Assembly (NCBI RefSeq): GCF_024868665.1
Contig: NC_079894.1
Coordinates: 12,246,888 to 12,310,887 of the forward strand
Reading direction: 5' to 3'
Source: Triplophysa rosa
Taxonomy: Eukaryota > Chordata > Actinopteri > Cypriniformes > Nemacheilidae
Length of the DNA stretch: 64,000 nucleotides
The position numbers and the translations under genes were made by a program. The notes under the pieces are model-generated. The model was not told the DNA's origin. It was given only the letters and a program-made list of their open reading frames with translations, and did no database searches. Within the stretch, counting starts at the first letter, position 1; every line of letters starts with the position of its first letter. This document shows positions 1-12,600 of the stretch, in pieces.

Positions 1-2
1 AA

Positions 3-3000
3 ATGACATGGACGTGCAAGGTTTGCACATACTTCACAAACAGTCGTCGGAGAATACTAGAACATTATAGGTCCAGTCACGGTCACCATGGGAAAAGATC
101 TGGTTTCCCTTGCATTTATGGTGATTGTGTGTGCTATTTTAAGTCACAGAAATCTCTCCAAACTCACGTGAGACAACATGGATTTTGCCAGAGTGAAGTT
201 CTGAACTGTAGAATTAAGTGTCTGTTGTGTGACTTTAACGAAGTTGTAAATGTTAAAGACTACTTTCATCATCTTGGCTGTCATTTGAAAAGCAGAGAAA
301 CTGTTACATGCCCATACAATAATTGTTTTTTTAAGTGTTCTGTCTTTTCTAGTTTTAGAGCACACAAAAGTCGGCATCACTCCTCATCATCTTTTGAAGA
401 TTTTAAATCTGAGCTTGTTGATATTCCATTAGGAGTGTCAGAACAATAGACAATGTGGCAACACATGCAAATTCAAAACATCTAGACACTACTTCATGTT
501 TGGTTGTTGATGAAATTGTTAATGCTGATGTTGAGTCAGATGATGAAACTCGAAAGAAAGATGATGAAAGTGATAATCACGAAGCTGAAAACATCAAGAG
601 ACGGCTTGGATTGTTGCTTCTCCGTATGCAAGCCATTTTACATGTATCTAGGTTTGCCACTCAAGAAATTGTAGAAGAACTATGTGAAATTGGTCTTTTA
701 ACTGGTGAACTTTCAAATCACTCTGTAAAGAGAGCTCTGCAAAGCAGTCATATAGACGACACCACAGTTGAGTTGGTTACAAAGTGTCTTCAGGAAAACA
801 ATCCTTTTAGCTGTTTGTCAAATCTAGGTAATTTTGGAACAGAATACAAGTGAGGGCTTTATTATAAGGATACTTTTAATGTTATTGACCCTATTGAGTA
901 CATTTTGGATGGTTCTGAAAAGAAAACATTTGTGTATGTACCAATTTCTGCGGTATTACCTGCCTTGTTAAGCAGAGGTGATGTCATAGACAAAATTCTT
1001 GAACAAGTTTACTCTCCAACTCAACATGGTGTGTATCAGTCTGCTCGTGATGGTTTATACTTAAAAAATAATCCACTTTTGTCTGGTGAAGAGTTGTGCA
1101 TTTCTTTGGGGTTATATGTGGATGAATTTGAAATTTGTAATCCTTTGGGAACCTCAAGAAAAAAACACAAGATTACTGCAATATACTGGGTATTGGCAGA
1201 TTTGCCTGTAAAATACAGATCGGCTTTATCTAGCATATATCTAGCAATTCTATGCAAAAGCATTGATTTGAAGGCTTTTGGATATAAACAAGTATTTGAA
1301 CCACTTTTGAACGACCTTAAAGTGCTTGAAAACCATGGATTTTACATTAGCCATTTGGATGCATGTGTTAAAGGTACAGTTCTTTGTTTCTTCAGACAAT
1401 TTAGGAGCACATTCTTTTGCTGGCTTTCAAAAGTCATTTAATGTGGAAAGGTTTTGCAGATTCTGCCTTTCTGGCCGCAGTGAAATTCAGACAGTTTCAG
1501 TTAGATCTGGTACATTTCCACTTAGAACCAAACTGTCCTATAATGATGCGATAAAGACTTTACAAGACCAGGAAACTTAAGTAGTTGATGGAGTAAAGAG
1601 TGAATGTGTCTTAAATGAACTGAGCTACTTCCACTGTATTACTGGCTTTCCTCCTGACTTCTTGTACGATTTATTAGAAGGAATTGTACCTGTGGAACTT
1701 TGTTTGTGTTTAAAGACATTGATTGGCAGGAAATACTTAACTTTTGAGGAACTGAATACTGCCATCCAGAATTTTCCTTACAAATTTTCTGACAAAACAA
1801 ATAGACCACAGAAAATCCCAAAAACCTTTAAGACTAACTGCACAATTGCAGGAAATGGACATGAGAATTGGACTCTCTTGAGACTGTTGCCTTTAATCAT
1901 TGGAGAGAAAATCCCTGAGAATGACTCTGTGTGGGGTGTTATTTTGGAGTTAAAAGACATTGTTGAAGTTCTTGCATCATCTGTATTTACTTAGGAAATC
2001 TTTGTTACCTTGAGGCCAAAATCCATGAGCACAGACAACTTCTGCAGGAGGTTTTTCCAGAGTTAAAACTTTGAGACCCAAGCATCATTTTTTAGAACAT
2101 TACCCACATCTAATTCGCTGTTTTGGACCTCTGCTTGATTTCTGGACCATACGATTTGAAGCCAAGCATAGCTTTTTCAAGAATGTAGTACGGGATGTAA
2201 ATAACTTCAAAAACATTCTACACACACTAGCCTGCACCAGCTTATGCTGGCTTATTACATGGACACACCCACTTTGTTTAAACCAGCAGTTGAAACTAAG
2301 AAAATTTCAGTTGTGGCACTTAGACATATGCCCGGTTAACCGAAAATATATATCACGTGATTTATGCACAATTTGTGAGTGAAGTACGGTAAAATGCTGC
2401 TGCATCCGAAAGCCAGAGGGCGCTCTCGTGCAGAAACTCCAAATACGCACTGCAGAAGAAGACCATAACGCAAGTAGTTCTAGGAAATGCGTAAGGACAT
2501 GTTTTCATCACTGATCCTCAAGTCTCCTCAGATATTTTCATGATAATAAAGTATATTTATAATGATCATGTTTGACGGTGTTGCTTTTTTAAATGCACGT
2601 TATAAGCGACTCAAACTCGCACTGCTTTTAGATCGAGCAGCATTTTCTACTGATCCCAGAGCCGTACTTCACGGACAAGCGACGCATCAATAAAATAATC
2701 GATATTTTGCGTTATCGCAGCCAACTCGGTTTCAGCAGGATTTAGTGGTAACCGCGGTTAACCGGGCACATGCCTAGTGGCACTTGACTGTTTGGATTTA
2801 TCTGTTAAAAATACAGTCAAGAGTCAATTCAGTAGTGTGAAGACTGTGTTCCATGTATTGTAGCATTTGTAGCAAGAGACAAAGTACACCTGAGGGATGT
2901 TTCTATCAGCTGGAAGCACGAGTGGACTTCCTGACTTTGGTAAAATAATCAATGTGTTGGTTGTTGAGAACAAGCCATATTTCGTCATTGAGCCTTACAC

Positions 3001-3163
3001 AGCCTGGTACATAGAACATCTCAGATGTTATAAAATCTGCAAAAATCACCTAGAAAGACACCGTGTTGTCCAACCAGAGGACCTAAATCATTATTCTCCT
3101 CTTTCTGCATACATGGTAAGAGGCAGGTGCCTCCTCTCTCCGAAAGCATTTCTTCTTCAGTGA
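3..3163 (+). pseudogene. Decayed C2H2 zinc-finger / transposase-like gene of a multicopy fish family
   Basis: One coding sequence can be followed through shifting frames. Residues 1-120 hold about four C2H2 fingers (CKVC...H, PCIYGDC...H-x3-H, CLLC...H-x3-H, CPYNNC...H-x3-H). An acidic linker and a helical block follow (455-853), then a long conserved region (863-1441, 1326-1994) with DLLEGIVP at about 1668, then a block reading HHFLEHYPHLI-x-CFGPL (2083-2240), and a C-terminal block (2897-3163) with WYIEHLRCY and PLSAYMVRG. No introns are needed. Breaks seen: a frameshift near 449, TGA at 851, a frameshift near 1380, TAA at 1578, TAG at 1992, a frameshift near 2068, and a MITE at 2321-2776. 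The DLLEG...H...H...GPL pattern recalls Transposase_21 (EnSpm/CACTA-like) proteins, but this is inference. It may be transposon-derived rather than a host gene. The 5' end may lie outside the window. Confidence 0.7.
2321..2776. mobile_element. hAT-type MITE, 456 bp, with 8-bp target duplication
   Basis: Terminal inverted repeats read TAGRCATRTGCCCGGTTAAC at both ends (2321-2342 and the complement of 2755-2776; 20 of 22 bases match). The element is flanked by the perfect 8-bp direct repeat GTGGCACT (2313-2320 and 2777-2784). TAG-type ends with an 8-bp duplication are typical of hAT elements. No coding capacity. It interrupts the zinc-finger/transposase-like pseudogene. Confidence 0.9.
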
Positions 3164-3284
3164 AGTGAGTAAAATCACCCTATGTTTTATGCTATAGCAG
3201 AAAATAGGGTGGAATTGGTAAAGTTTGTATATTGCAATTTGTTAAGGATTATTTTATGTCCTCTGCTGTTTGTGTTTTTAGCAG

Positions 3285-3346
3285 AATAACACCTCAGAGC
3301 TTCCTGTTTGTGTGTCCAGACCACGAGGCTGAAGTTCGCTGGATAG
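3285..3346 (+). other. Probable noncoding leader exon, copy 1
   Basis: Bounded by a tttttagcag acceptor and a GTGAGG donor. A near-identical block with the same splice sites lies at 5142-5203. Neither copy keeps the same frame open: one frame stops in copy 1 and another in copy 2, so it is best read as 5' untranslated exon sequence of the samd3-like gene starting at 5655. That link is inferred from order and strand only. Confidence 0.45.
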
Positions 3347-3690
3347 GTGAGGTTTGTGTAGTTTTTTTGAGTTGTGTTTTTTTAGAGGTGTGAACCTACA
3401 CTAGCGTCACGGTTCGGTTACGATTATCATGTCATCGATTCGGTTCAATTCGATATTACGATGCATTGACGATGCACTGCATCCTCAAATTTAAATTTTA
3501 CTAGTTCACAATCACATGTATACAATTTTGTCAATAAATACAAGCAGTCAGATATATGAATTGAACCTTTAATTTGACTTGCTCTTCTTCGACGTATCAA
3601 ACATTATCTGTCATAAGCACTACATCTTTATCCGATAGCTGCCATTTCTCCACAGCATGAGACAGTAGCTCTGCCAGATGAGCACCCATG

Positions 3691-4595
3691 ACTACGTTCA
3701 CACTGCCACCAAAATCCGATTGTTTTGCTCATATGCGACCCAGATCTGTTTACGCCAATCTTTTTTAATCTGATCTGAGCCACTTCCATATGTGGTCCTA
3801 AATCAGATTCAGGTCTGATGTTTCTAAATGCGACCTCAGTCTGAACGGTCATATCGGATTTCATGCGACTTTTGCATCATTGTAGATCGACTTGCGTCAT
3901 AATTCTGCGTTAATTTAAAGCTTCACGCACTATTCTGTTGAGGGAAGTGCACTTTACAGCTCGGTTGCCAAACATTAAGGATCAGATTATAATAAACATA
4001 AGCCCTTGCACTGTCTACCGCACGTGAGCCGCACGATGCGATGTAACAAATGACTATAGAATCCGTTATAATAAGAAATTGTGCCACTTGCATTCACCAC
4101 TCGCGTGTGTGTTGACACGGTGGTAAAACATAAGCTATAGGTGTGTGTTATACTCCGTCCCCCAACCCAACCCTTACACCTAAATAACCCCTCCCCCAAC
4201 CCAACCCTTACACCTAAATAACCCCTCCCCCAACCCAATCACAACAGGAGGGTAGCACAAATTTATGGGTAGCATAAATTGGCAGAACACTGGCATGCGC
4301 ACAGCCTGAGAGCGGACTGCTCCGGGAATGCTCTATAATCGCGCCGTGAGATCAATCCGCTCGGAACCGCATAAAGTCAAACACGCGCTGACTAGACCCT
4401 TAATTCTGTATGAAAACGTGCTGCCTGTTACGTGTTGTTGTTGTTTTGTGCATACGATTCAGTTTATAACCATCACGAGTTCACACTGGAATCTGATATT
4501 GGCCACATTTTAAAAATAGTGTGAACAACCGAACAAAAAATCAGATCTGAGCAAAAAATCTGAATTGAGCACTAGGCTTGCGGTGTGAATGTAGT
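3691..4595. mobile_element. Nested TIR DNA element inside the hAT element
   Basis: The ends are inverted repeats: ACTACGTTCACACTGC at 3691 and, on the other strand, ACTACATTCACACCGC ending at 4595. The insert lies inside the hAT transposase reading frame, between the DWEIT motif and the LAELL motif. No open reading frame of its own was recognised. The superfamily is not clear, because no clean target duplication is visible. Confidence 0.65.
4157..4234. repeat. 34-bp C-rich tandem repeat, about 2.3 copies
   Basis: A unit containing CCCAACCCTTACACCTAAAT repeats with a 34-bp period inside the nested DNA element. Its reverse complement gives the glycine-rich phantom reading frame on the minus strand. 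Confidence 0.8.
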
Positions 4596-4937
4596 AATCT
4601 CCCAGTCCTCGCCAATGTAATGTGCCGTTATTGTCACATAGGACTCTGTCACGACCGAAGTCCAGGAATCGCATGTTATAGCAGCTCGATGAGCACAGAC
4701 AGCAGTGGCGCTGACAGGTGTTAACAGCTCAGGGTGAAAACGGCTGACGTGGTTTCTCAAGTTAGTGGTATTACCCCCTGCATATTTTATTTGTGCGTGA
4801 CAAGATTTACACACAGCATGTGTCCTGTCCAGGTCGTGCTTACCGGGTTTTTCATAAAAGCTTAAATGTGCCCAGATGTCGGCTTTTAAAGTAGTTGGAG
4901 CATTTTTAATTACTCGCGTCTCGCCTACCTCCGCCAT
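4572..4937 (-). pseudogene. hAT transposase N-terminus, BED zinc finger, truncated
   Basis: The ORF starts MAEVGETRV. A BED-type finger follows at residues 20-70: aromatic IWAHLSFY, then C-x2-C (CKSC), then the H-x4-H pair in LRNHVSRFH. The typical hAT block CDSWTSVVTESYVTITAHYI comes next. The last seven residues are encoded by the nested element's inverted repeat, so the protein is cut by that insertion. Only about 115 of the 600 or so residues usual for the family remain here. Confidence 0.8.
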
Positions 4938-5141
4938 TGTATGCTAAAGCAGTAAAAGCACGTATGCGACATGACGTCAGAAAAACGTAAGTACGTTATA
5001 ACCGGTTATGGTCTGTTACTGAACCGATATCGAATCGTCCTCGTTTGCATCGCGATGCATCGTAAAAACGATTAATTTCGACACCCCTAGTGTTTTTATT
5101 AACATGTAAGTCTTCTGCACTGCTTCATGTGTTTTTAGCAG

Positions 5142-5203
5142 AATAACACCTCAGTGATTCCTGTTTGTGTGTCCAGACCAAGAGGCTCAAGTTCGCTGGA
5201 TAG
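5142..5203 (+). other. Probable noncoding leader exon, copy 2
   Basis: Near-identical to 3285-3346, with the acceptor tttttagcag and the donor GTGAGA. Flanking intron sequence is also duplicated: the string TAGTGTTTTTATTAACA occurs just after the hAT element and again after this exon. This points to a tandem duplication of about 150 bp, later split by the hAT insertion. It lies 450 bp upstream of the coding start at 5655, same strand. Confidence 0.45.
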
Positions 5204-5654
5204 GTGAGATTTGAGTAGTGTTTTTATTAACAATTTCAGTCAGAAGAATTATTTTCACTTTAATCCATGTAATCGCTGTAATGCAGTATTGTCACCATCA
5301 GCAGGTGGCGGTTGTTATTTGTGTCTATGTGTGTGTTAGTGTTATTGTTGTGGGGTGGTGCCATAAAAAAATCAATGTATGGAAAACACAGAAAAGAATA
5401 GTACAGAACTGTAATTAACACCATACATACATAACCTAATACACATGTAACATTCGATTCATGCATTGATAATGTAATGGTAATTACTGAATCATTACAC
5501 TCATTGAAAAGAAATGAATTATACAATAATTGTTATAACAGTTGTTCAAATGGTCATTGTAAGCTTAAAATGTTGTTGAATATTTGTTTTATTTGGAACA
5601 GCTAGAGATTGTGCTTTTATTGTACAAATGTTTTTCTTTTAGTGCTCGAGGATC

Positions 5655-6617
5655 ATGCTGTTTAGGGTCATACTCGGCGAGAATGACATTCGGAAGATCC
5701 ATGCCGATTGTCTTCCAGAGACTCTTGATGATTTCTTTGCATTTTTGAAATGCAAGCTTGCACTTGACAGAAGCTTTGTGGCTCAATTCCAAGATCCAGA
5801 TTTTAACAATGAATTTTGTAATTTGACCAATTTGGCAGAGCTTCCTAAAGAAAAGGCCACATTAAAAGTAATCGTTCAGCCAACCTTGGAGTCGACTGAC
5901 ACCGACTCAACGGTAGAGCTGGAAAGTTCAAGTGCTGCATCATCCCTGGATAATCCCACATCTTGTCTCGTCTCTGGTAGGCAACGCCTTTTGCCATGTC
6001 CATTTGATGTCCCTAAATTTACTTATGACATAGAGTTACAACTAAGACGTGGTAATGAGGGATATCGCGAGAATGGTCACTTATTGGACATAAGCAAGGA
6101 TACAAAATCCAAAATTCTAGAAAAATTAGCTGACGCAATGTATGCTTTCACCCCATACCCACAACGTGATGATTTTGACAATGTTGCGGAAAGTCTTGTT
6201 AAGAAGCATCCATGTCTCAGGGAACCTGGGTCTGAGAAAGGATGGTACTGTTGGAGGTACAGTCTAAAATACAACATGGGAAATTACCGCGGCAAGCTGC
6301 GGGCTGCAGGATGTGCTGAACTGCACATTAATCGTCACTATGCTTCTTCGGATATGGGGCCTAAAAGGAAACTAAAGAAAGCAAAAAAGGCCAAAGTAAA
6401 TTTCCTTCCAGATGTACCACAAGATAAAAGTCCAGTAATGCTCGAGGAGGAGAGAGAGTCAATGATTATGGAAACAAAGAAGACAAAGGTAGACTGGAAT
6501 AAAATACACAAGATGATGGCAAACACGTTTGCAGTGCGACGAAAAGAGATAGTTGAAAACGAGCCACTTGTGACAGAGGTGAAGGCAAAATGGCCAGCAT
6601 TGTTTTTTAAAAAACAG
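5655..6617 (+). CDS. samd3-like gene, coding exon 1 (PB1-like region and basic middle)
   Basis: 321 codons, from the ATG at 5655 to the donor CAG|GTAATT. An acceptor (TTTCTTTTAG) lies 14 bases before the ATG, so the start codon sits early in an internal exon and the 5' UTR continues upstream. Key parts: the PB1-like N-terminus, an acidic serine-rich linker at residues 80-110, a block with YPQRDDFDNVAESLVKKHP followed by GWYCWRYSLKYNMGNYRGKL, and the basic PKRKLKKAKKAK. The reading frame continues past the donor for 14 codons before a stop. Confidence 0.8.
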
Positions 6618-9600
6618 GTAATTGTCAACTGGGATATGAAAGCAATAATTGTGTATAATTAAAAATTTGTAAGGGATAATCTATGTTTGCATGTGTTCAC
6701 GCCCTTTTAATGGCTATTAATTCTGATTGGCTTGAATGTGTGGATTGATGACCCAGACTGAAAACCCAGCTAAAGTAATTTTTTCCCGATTTGCTATTTT
6801 CTATATAAAATCATTCTACCTAACCTAAAGAACATTTATTGAAACATAATCTTGATATCTTAATATTGACTGTGGAAGGCCATGTAAAAAATTTAGTGAA
6901 ATTGTGAAATTAATGGTTGAAATCAAACTTTGATGCTCATCTCATAATTAGATGTTGAGACTAGCCTGGTTTTCACAGACAGGATCGCATAATTCAACTC
7001 AACTTTATTTATATAGCGCTTTTACAATTTTCATTGTTACAAAGCAGCTGCACATGAGACACATTGACTACAAGCAAAACAATCAAAGTTGTACCTGCAA
7101 AAACAAGAAAAGGTTGAAAACACAGAAGACAGACACACCCACACACAAAACACTCCACACACACAACACGCACACGCACCAACACACACAGACACAGACA
7201 CACACACACACACACACACACACGTACGTACACAGACAAGTACGCACACACACACACGCTCAGTGAGAGCACACATTTAGGATAAAGGAGAGAGAAGCAC
7301 AGGTCAAATATAACAGATAATAAATTCCTATATGCAATATTAATTAAGTAAAACTTTAAGATTCTAAAGCAGCCCCCCCGGTCAGGCAGATAGTGCAAAA
7401 ACAGTATGCAAACGGTGGCGAGGAACCCAAAACTCTAATCGAGAAAAAAAACCTCAGGAGAACCCAGGCCCAACCAGGGGATTCCAGTTCCCCTCTGGCA
7501 AAAGCTGCTGCCTCTGCACAAGCTCCAGAGAACTTGCACAACAAGGCTAAATAAAATAAATAAACTTAATAATAAAATAAATTATAGTTTAAGATTATCA
7601 TTAATAATCTAATAGCATTTGAAATTTTGTGGTGAAGACATGTCAAGAGACCGCGTCCTTCTTTATCCAGCTCTATCATCTCAGCTCTTGTCAGGTCCCC
7701 ACTTCCCATTCTCCGCTCTACCATCAGGTCAGGCCATGAACTGCATCCTGCTCGCTGTGGTAACCTTGGAACAATGAGACAAGACTGGCTGAGAGTAGAG
7801 TACTGTTCTGTACTCTTTGATGCAACAAGTACATCAGTTGTGTTTTTGGTTCCGGTTGATCTAACTAATGCAGCCTAAACCCTCTGAAGATTTATATTAT
7901 GGAAGAGTAGTGTATGCAAGATTAAAAAGATGCGTCTTTAGTCTAGATTTAAACTGACAGAGTGTGTCTGCCTCCCGGACAGTGCAGGGAAGACTATTCC
8001 AAAGTTTAGGCGCTAGATAGGAAAAGGATCTACCACCTGCACTTGATTTTGAAATTCTAGGTATTACCAACTGACAGGACGCCTGAGAGCGTAATGCACG
8101 TGAAGGACTGTAATACAAAAGGAGTTCATTCAAGTACTGAGGAGCTAAACCATGTAAGGCTTTATAGGTAATAAGCAAGATTTTAAAGTTAACGCGATGC
8201 TTTATAGGTAACCAGTGCAAGGTTGACAGAACCGGGCTAATATGTTCATACTTTTTTGTACGTGTAAGAACTCGAGCTGCCGCGTTTTGGACCAATTGGA
8301 GTTTTTGTAATAAGCCTGCAGGGCAACCACCTAACAGTGCATTACAGTAATCTAGTCTTGATGTCATGAATGCATGAATTAACTTCTCTGCATCTGAGAT
8401 TGACAGCATATGACGTAGTTTAGATATATTCTTAAGATGGAAAAACGCAATTTTACAGGTGTTGGCGACGTGGCTCTCAAATGACAGATTACTATCGAAT
8501 AGAACGCCAAGATTCTTTGCTGACGACGAGGGTTTTATGGAACATCCGTCAATAGTTAAACAGTATTCTTGGTTGTTACTTATAGCAGTTTTCGGTCCAA
8601 TAAGTAACACTTCCGTTTTGTCCGAGTTCAGTAATAAAAAGTTGTTACTCATCCAGTTTTTTATATCGACTATGCATTCCATTATTCGATGGAACTGCTG
8701 TGTTTCATGAGGCTTCGAGGAAATATAAAGTTGAGTATCATCAGCATAACAGTGAAAGCTAACTCCGTGTCGCTTTATTATATCTCCTAGAGGTAGCATG
8801 TATAATGCGAAGAGCAGAGGCCCTAAGACTGAGCCCTGTGGTACACCGTACTGGACTTGCGATTTGCGTGACACCTCATTGTTTATTGCTACAAATTGAA
8901 AACGGTCGGATAAATAAGATTTAAACCATTTCAAAGCTATTCCCTTAATGCCGACATAATTTTCGAGTCTATGTAGGAGTGTGCTGTGGTCAATGGTATC
9001 GAATGCAGCACTAAGGTCTAGCAGCACCAATAACGAGATACAACCTCGGTCAGACGCCAATAGCAGATCATTTGTAACTCTGATCAAAGCAGTCTCTGTA
9101 CTGTGACATGCTCTAAATCCAGACTGGAATTCTTCATTGATGTCATTCCTTTGGAGGAAGGAGCATAATTGAGTTGAAACTACTTTTTCCAGAACTTTAG
9201 ATATGAAAGGTAGATTCGATATAGGCCTGTAGTTCCTTAGTTCTCTAGGGTCGAGTTGGGGTTTTTTGACAAGGGGCCTTATAACAGCCACCTTATATGC
9301 TTTAGGCACATGTCCTAATGTCAGAGATGAGTTAATAATACCAAGAAGAGGATCTATAATTTCTGGGAGCATCTCTTTCAGTAGATTTGTAGGTATAGGG
9401 TCTAGTATGCATGTTGTTGATTTAGATGATCTAATAATTTTAGACAGCTCATCTTGATCTACGGTATAAAATAATTGCATTTTCTCCTTAAGGGCGCTGT
9501 AGTTAGTTTGTTCAGCGGGTTTCACTTCTGATTGCATTGTTATAATTTTTTCTCTAATATCTTGGATTTTATATGTGAAGTAGTTCATAAATTCATCACT

Positions 9601-12600
9601 GCTATGCTGATATACAGGATCAGAAGTCACTGACGATTTATTTTTTGTTAATTTAGCCACCGTGTTAAATAAAAACCTAGGGTTGTGCTGGTTTTCTTCT
9701 ATTAGTGATGAAAAGTAGGCGGATCTAGAAGTTATTAGGGCTTTCCTGTATTTTCGAATACTATCCTTCCATGCTGTACGAAATACCTCTAATTTAGTTT
9801 TCTTAAAGTTGCGCTCCATTTTTCGGGCCGCTTTCTTTAGAGCCTGAGTGTGTTCATTATACCACGGTGTGGGGCTGCCATTTTTAATCTTCTTTAAACG
9901 TAGTGGAGCAACTTTGTCTAGCGTTACCGAGAAGGTGGAATTAAAATTTTCAGTGGTAATGTCAAGATCTTCAACGTTATTTCTCATGATTTGAGACAAT
10001 TCGGGCAGATTATCGAGAAACGCATCTTTGGTAGTTGAAGTTATTGTTCTACCATATTTGTAACAATGAGTTTTATTTGCAGCCGTAGGCCAGTGAAGCA
10101 AACATAATACCAGATAATGATCCGAAATGTCTTCACTCTGCTGAAGGATTTTAACGTCGTCCACATTTATACCGTAAGACAGTATTAAATCTAAAGTATG
10201 ATTACGAAGGTGAGTGGGTCCTGACACATGTTGACTAATGCCCATGGAGTTAAGAGTGTCTTTGAAAGCCATTCCTAAGGCATCTGTAACGTTATCTACG
10301 TGGATGTTAAAGTCACCAACGACAAGGAGTCTATCTGCGGCCAGTACTAGTTCTGATAAGAACCCACCAAATTCTTTAATAAAATCTGTGTGGTGCCCTG
10401 GAGGCCTATATACAATAGCTAGAATCAATTTAAAAAGTGTTTTATCTTTAGTATTAGGTGTTGAAACATGAAGAACCATGACTTCAAAAGAATTATATTT
10501 AGAGTTCGACTTCTGGGAAATGCTAAGAGAGTTATTGTAAAGTGCTGCGACACCTCCCCCTCTGCCTTTTAGACGAGGCTCGTGTTTATAATAATAATCT
10601 TGGGGGACAGATTCATTTAAAGCAATATAATCATCTGGTTTTAGCCATGTTTCTGTCAAACAGAGCATGTCTATTTTATGATCTGTTATCATATCGTTAA
10701 CAAAAAGTGCTTTATTAGAGAGAGATCTAATATTTAGCAATCCGAGTCGTAACAGTTGATTATCTGTATTTTGTTCATGTTTAGTTTGTTTAACGTTTAT
10801 TAAATTACTTTCAAGAGGTTTACGCATTATTTTATGTTTGCTAATCCGGGGGACAGACACAGTCTCTATTTTGTGATGTTTGGGAGAACGGATTACTACA
10901 TGTTGTACATTTTGTGTATTCTGCGACGTGAGACGGCAAGCAGACAGTTGGTTAAGCCATACTGTCTGCTCCCTGACCTGGGCCCCAGCGAGTCAAGTTT
11001 TAGCATTAGCATTAAGACTTTTTGCCATATTTCTAGACAGGATGGAAATCCCAGCCCAGGAGGGATGGAGACCATCTCGTTTCAACAGGTCAGGTCTGCC
11101 CTCAAAACTCTTCCAGTTATTTATAAAAACTATATCATTCTGCAGGCACCACTCAGACAACCAGCCATTTAGTGATGATAATCTGCTATAAATCTCATCA
11201 CCACGATAAGCATTGAGGGGGCCAGAGAATATTACAGTGTCTGACATCATGCTTGCGAGCTCACACACCTCTTTAATGTTATCTTTTGTGATCTCCGATT
11301 GACGGAGTCGAACATCATTTGTGCCGACGTGAATGACAATCTTACTGAATTTACGATTAGCCTTAGCCAGCACATTTAAATTTGACTTGATGTCAGGCGC
11401 TCTGGCTCCCGGTAAACATTGGACTATGGTGGCTGGTGCCTCTATGTTAACGTTCCGAACAATAGAATCACCGATAACTAGGGCACTTTCAGCAGGTTTC
11501 TCAGTCGGTGCGTCACTGAGCGGGGCAAACCTGTTCGAGACTGTAATCGGAACGGTCGAGTGATGTTTTGTCCTGCGACTACGCCGTCTCACAGTCACGA
11601 AGTTTCCCAGCTGCGAGGGATTTCAACCGGAACCGAGCTGTGTGCGCTAATGTTGCTCGCATCCAAAGTGTTTTCTATCGTCGTTAAACTCTTACTATCC
11701 TCAGATAAAGATTGGATGCGAGACTCTAATTCTAAGATCTTCTCTGTCAGCCTAACTATTTCCCTGCATTTATCGCATATAAAGCCCTCGCAGCTGACAG
11801 AGAAGGCTAAGCTAAACATATGACATGAGGTGCAAGTAACAATAATAGGAATAGAAGCCATAACTCACCGGATTTGAAGTGCAATTCCAACTTACCAAGG
11901 TTGCTCGATGGATCGTAGTATACTCGCTTAAAAAGAGAAACAGTTATAGCACACAAGACAAACCAGAGGCAAGATGATATTCCACAGTGTGAACAGAAAG
12001 CAAGCTAACACGCTATTGCTATGCTAACGGCGTTAAGTTAACTATCACATTTGGTTTAGACTCTTCCAAGTAAATAACAGGAACAGGGTTATTGAGATAT
12101 CAGGATAAGTTAGCAACGACAATAATAATTAACGATAATAAAATACACTAATATTAGAGCGAAGTAGTAAGCGCACTGATACAAACAAGCTGCCGGCAGC
12201 GATGCAGGAAACAGAAAGCAGGATGCAGGAAACAGAAAGCAGGATGCAGGAAACAGGAAGCAGGATCATAGTATAAATGCAGCTATTCAATGCCATTGTA
12301 ATGCATTCGTTTCTGCACAAAGATTTTGTTTAATTCATGACGTTTTAACAAGTAAGTGGCATCATTTCTAACAGATTGAAGCAGAGTTCACTCGCTTAAC
12401 TTCAAAAGATCTCCTGAAGTCGTTTCTGTTGGGTTTGGACCAATACATGGCCGGTTTTCTTCAGATGTTCCGAGGAAAGATTAACACTATTCCACAATTG
12501 GAAAGTCTTCTTAGTAAGATCGATGATGATGTGAGTACTAAAGTTTGGTGCTCATTCAAATTAAAACATGTTTGTTGTTAAGTTTTTTTTAATTAGTGGT

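Larger units (their letters stand above)
3383..5089 (-). mobile_element. hAT element with BED-finger transposase remnant
   Basis: The ends are TAGAGGTGT (3383) and the complement of ACACCCCTA (5089). The flanks are GTGTTTTTT (3374-3382) and GTGTTTTT (5090-5097), an 8-bp target duplication with one T of slippage. On the minus strand it codes an N-terminal BED zinc finger (4572-4937) and, beyond a nested insert, a short hAT block containing LAELLSHAVEKW and MTDN (about 3605-3690). The rest of the transposase is missing. It sits between the two copies of the small noncoding exon. Confidence 0.8.
6988..12270 (-). mobile_element. Near full-length L2-type LINE in intron 1
   Basis: On the minus strand the order is: 5' region with a 21-bp triplet repeat (12201-12266), ORF1 (11861-10993), ORF2 (10827-7897), a 3' UTR of about 900 bp with a CA-rich block, and a 3' end reading GCGCTATATAAATAAAG followed by short TTGAG/TTGAAT units. 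This 3' end and the SGNH-type ORF1 plus EN-RT ORF2 are typical of fish L2/CR1-group LINEs. ORF2 is open; ORF1 has one apparent frameshift. The exact 5' end is not defined. The same 3' end recurs at 17466-18080. Confidence 0.85.

Noticed and set aside
7009..7398. Valine/cysteine-rich ORFs on both strands
   Set aside because: They are translations of the CA/TG microsatellite in the LINE 3' UTR.
8459..11563. Several plus-strand ORFs of 60-110 codons
   Set aside because: Shadows of the minus-strand LINE ORF1 and ORF2.
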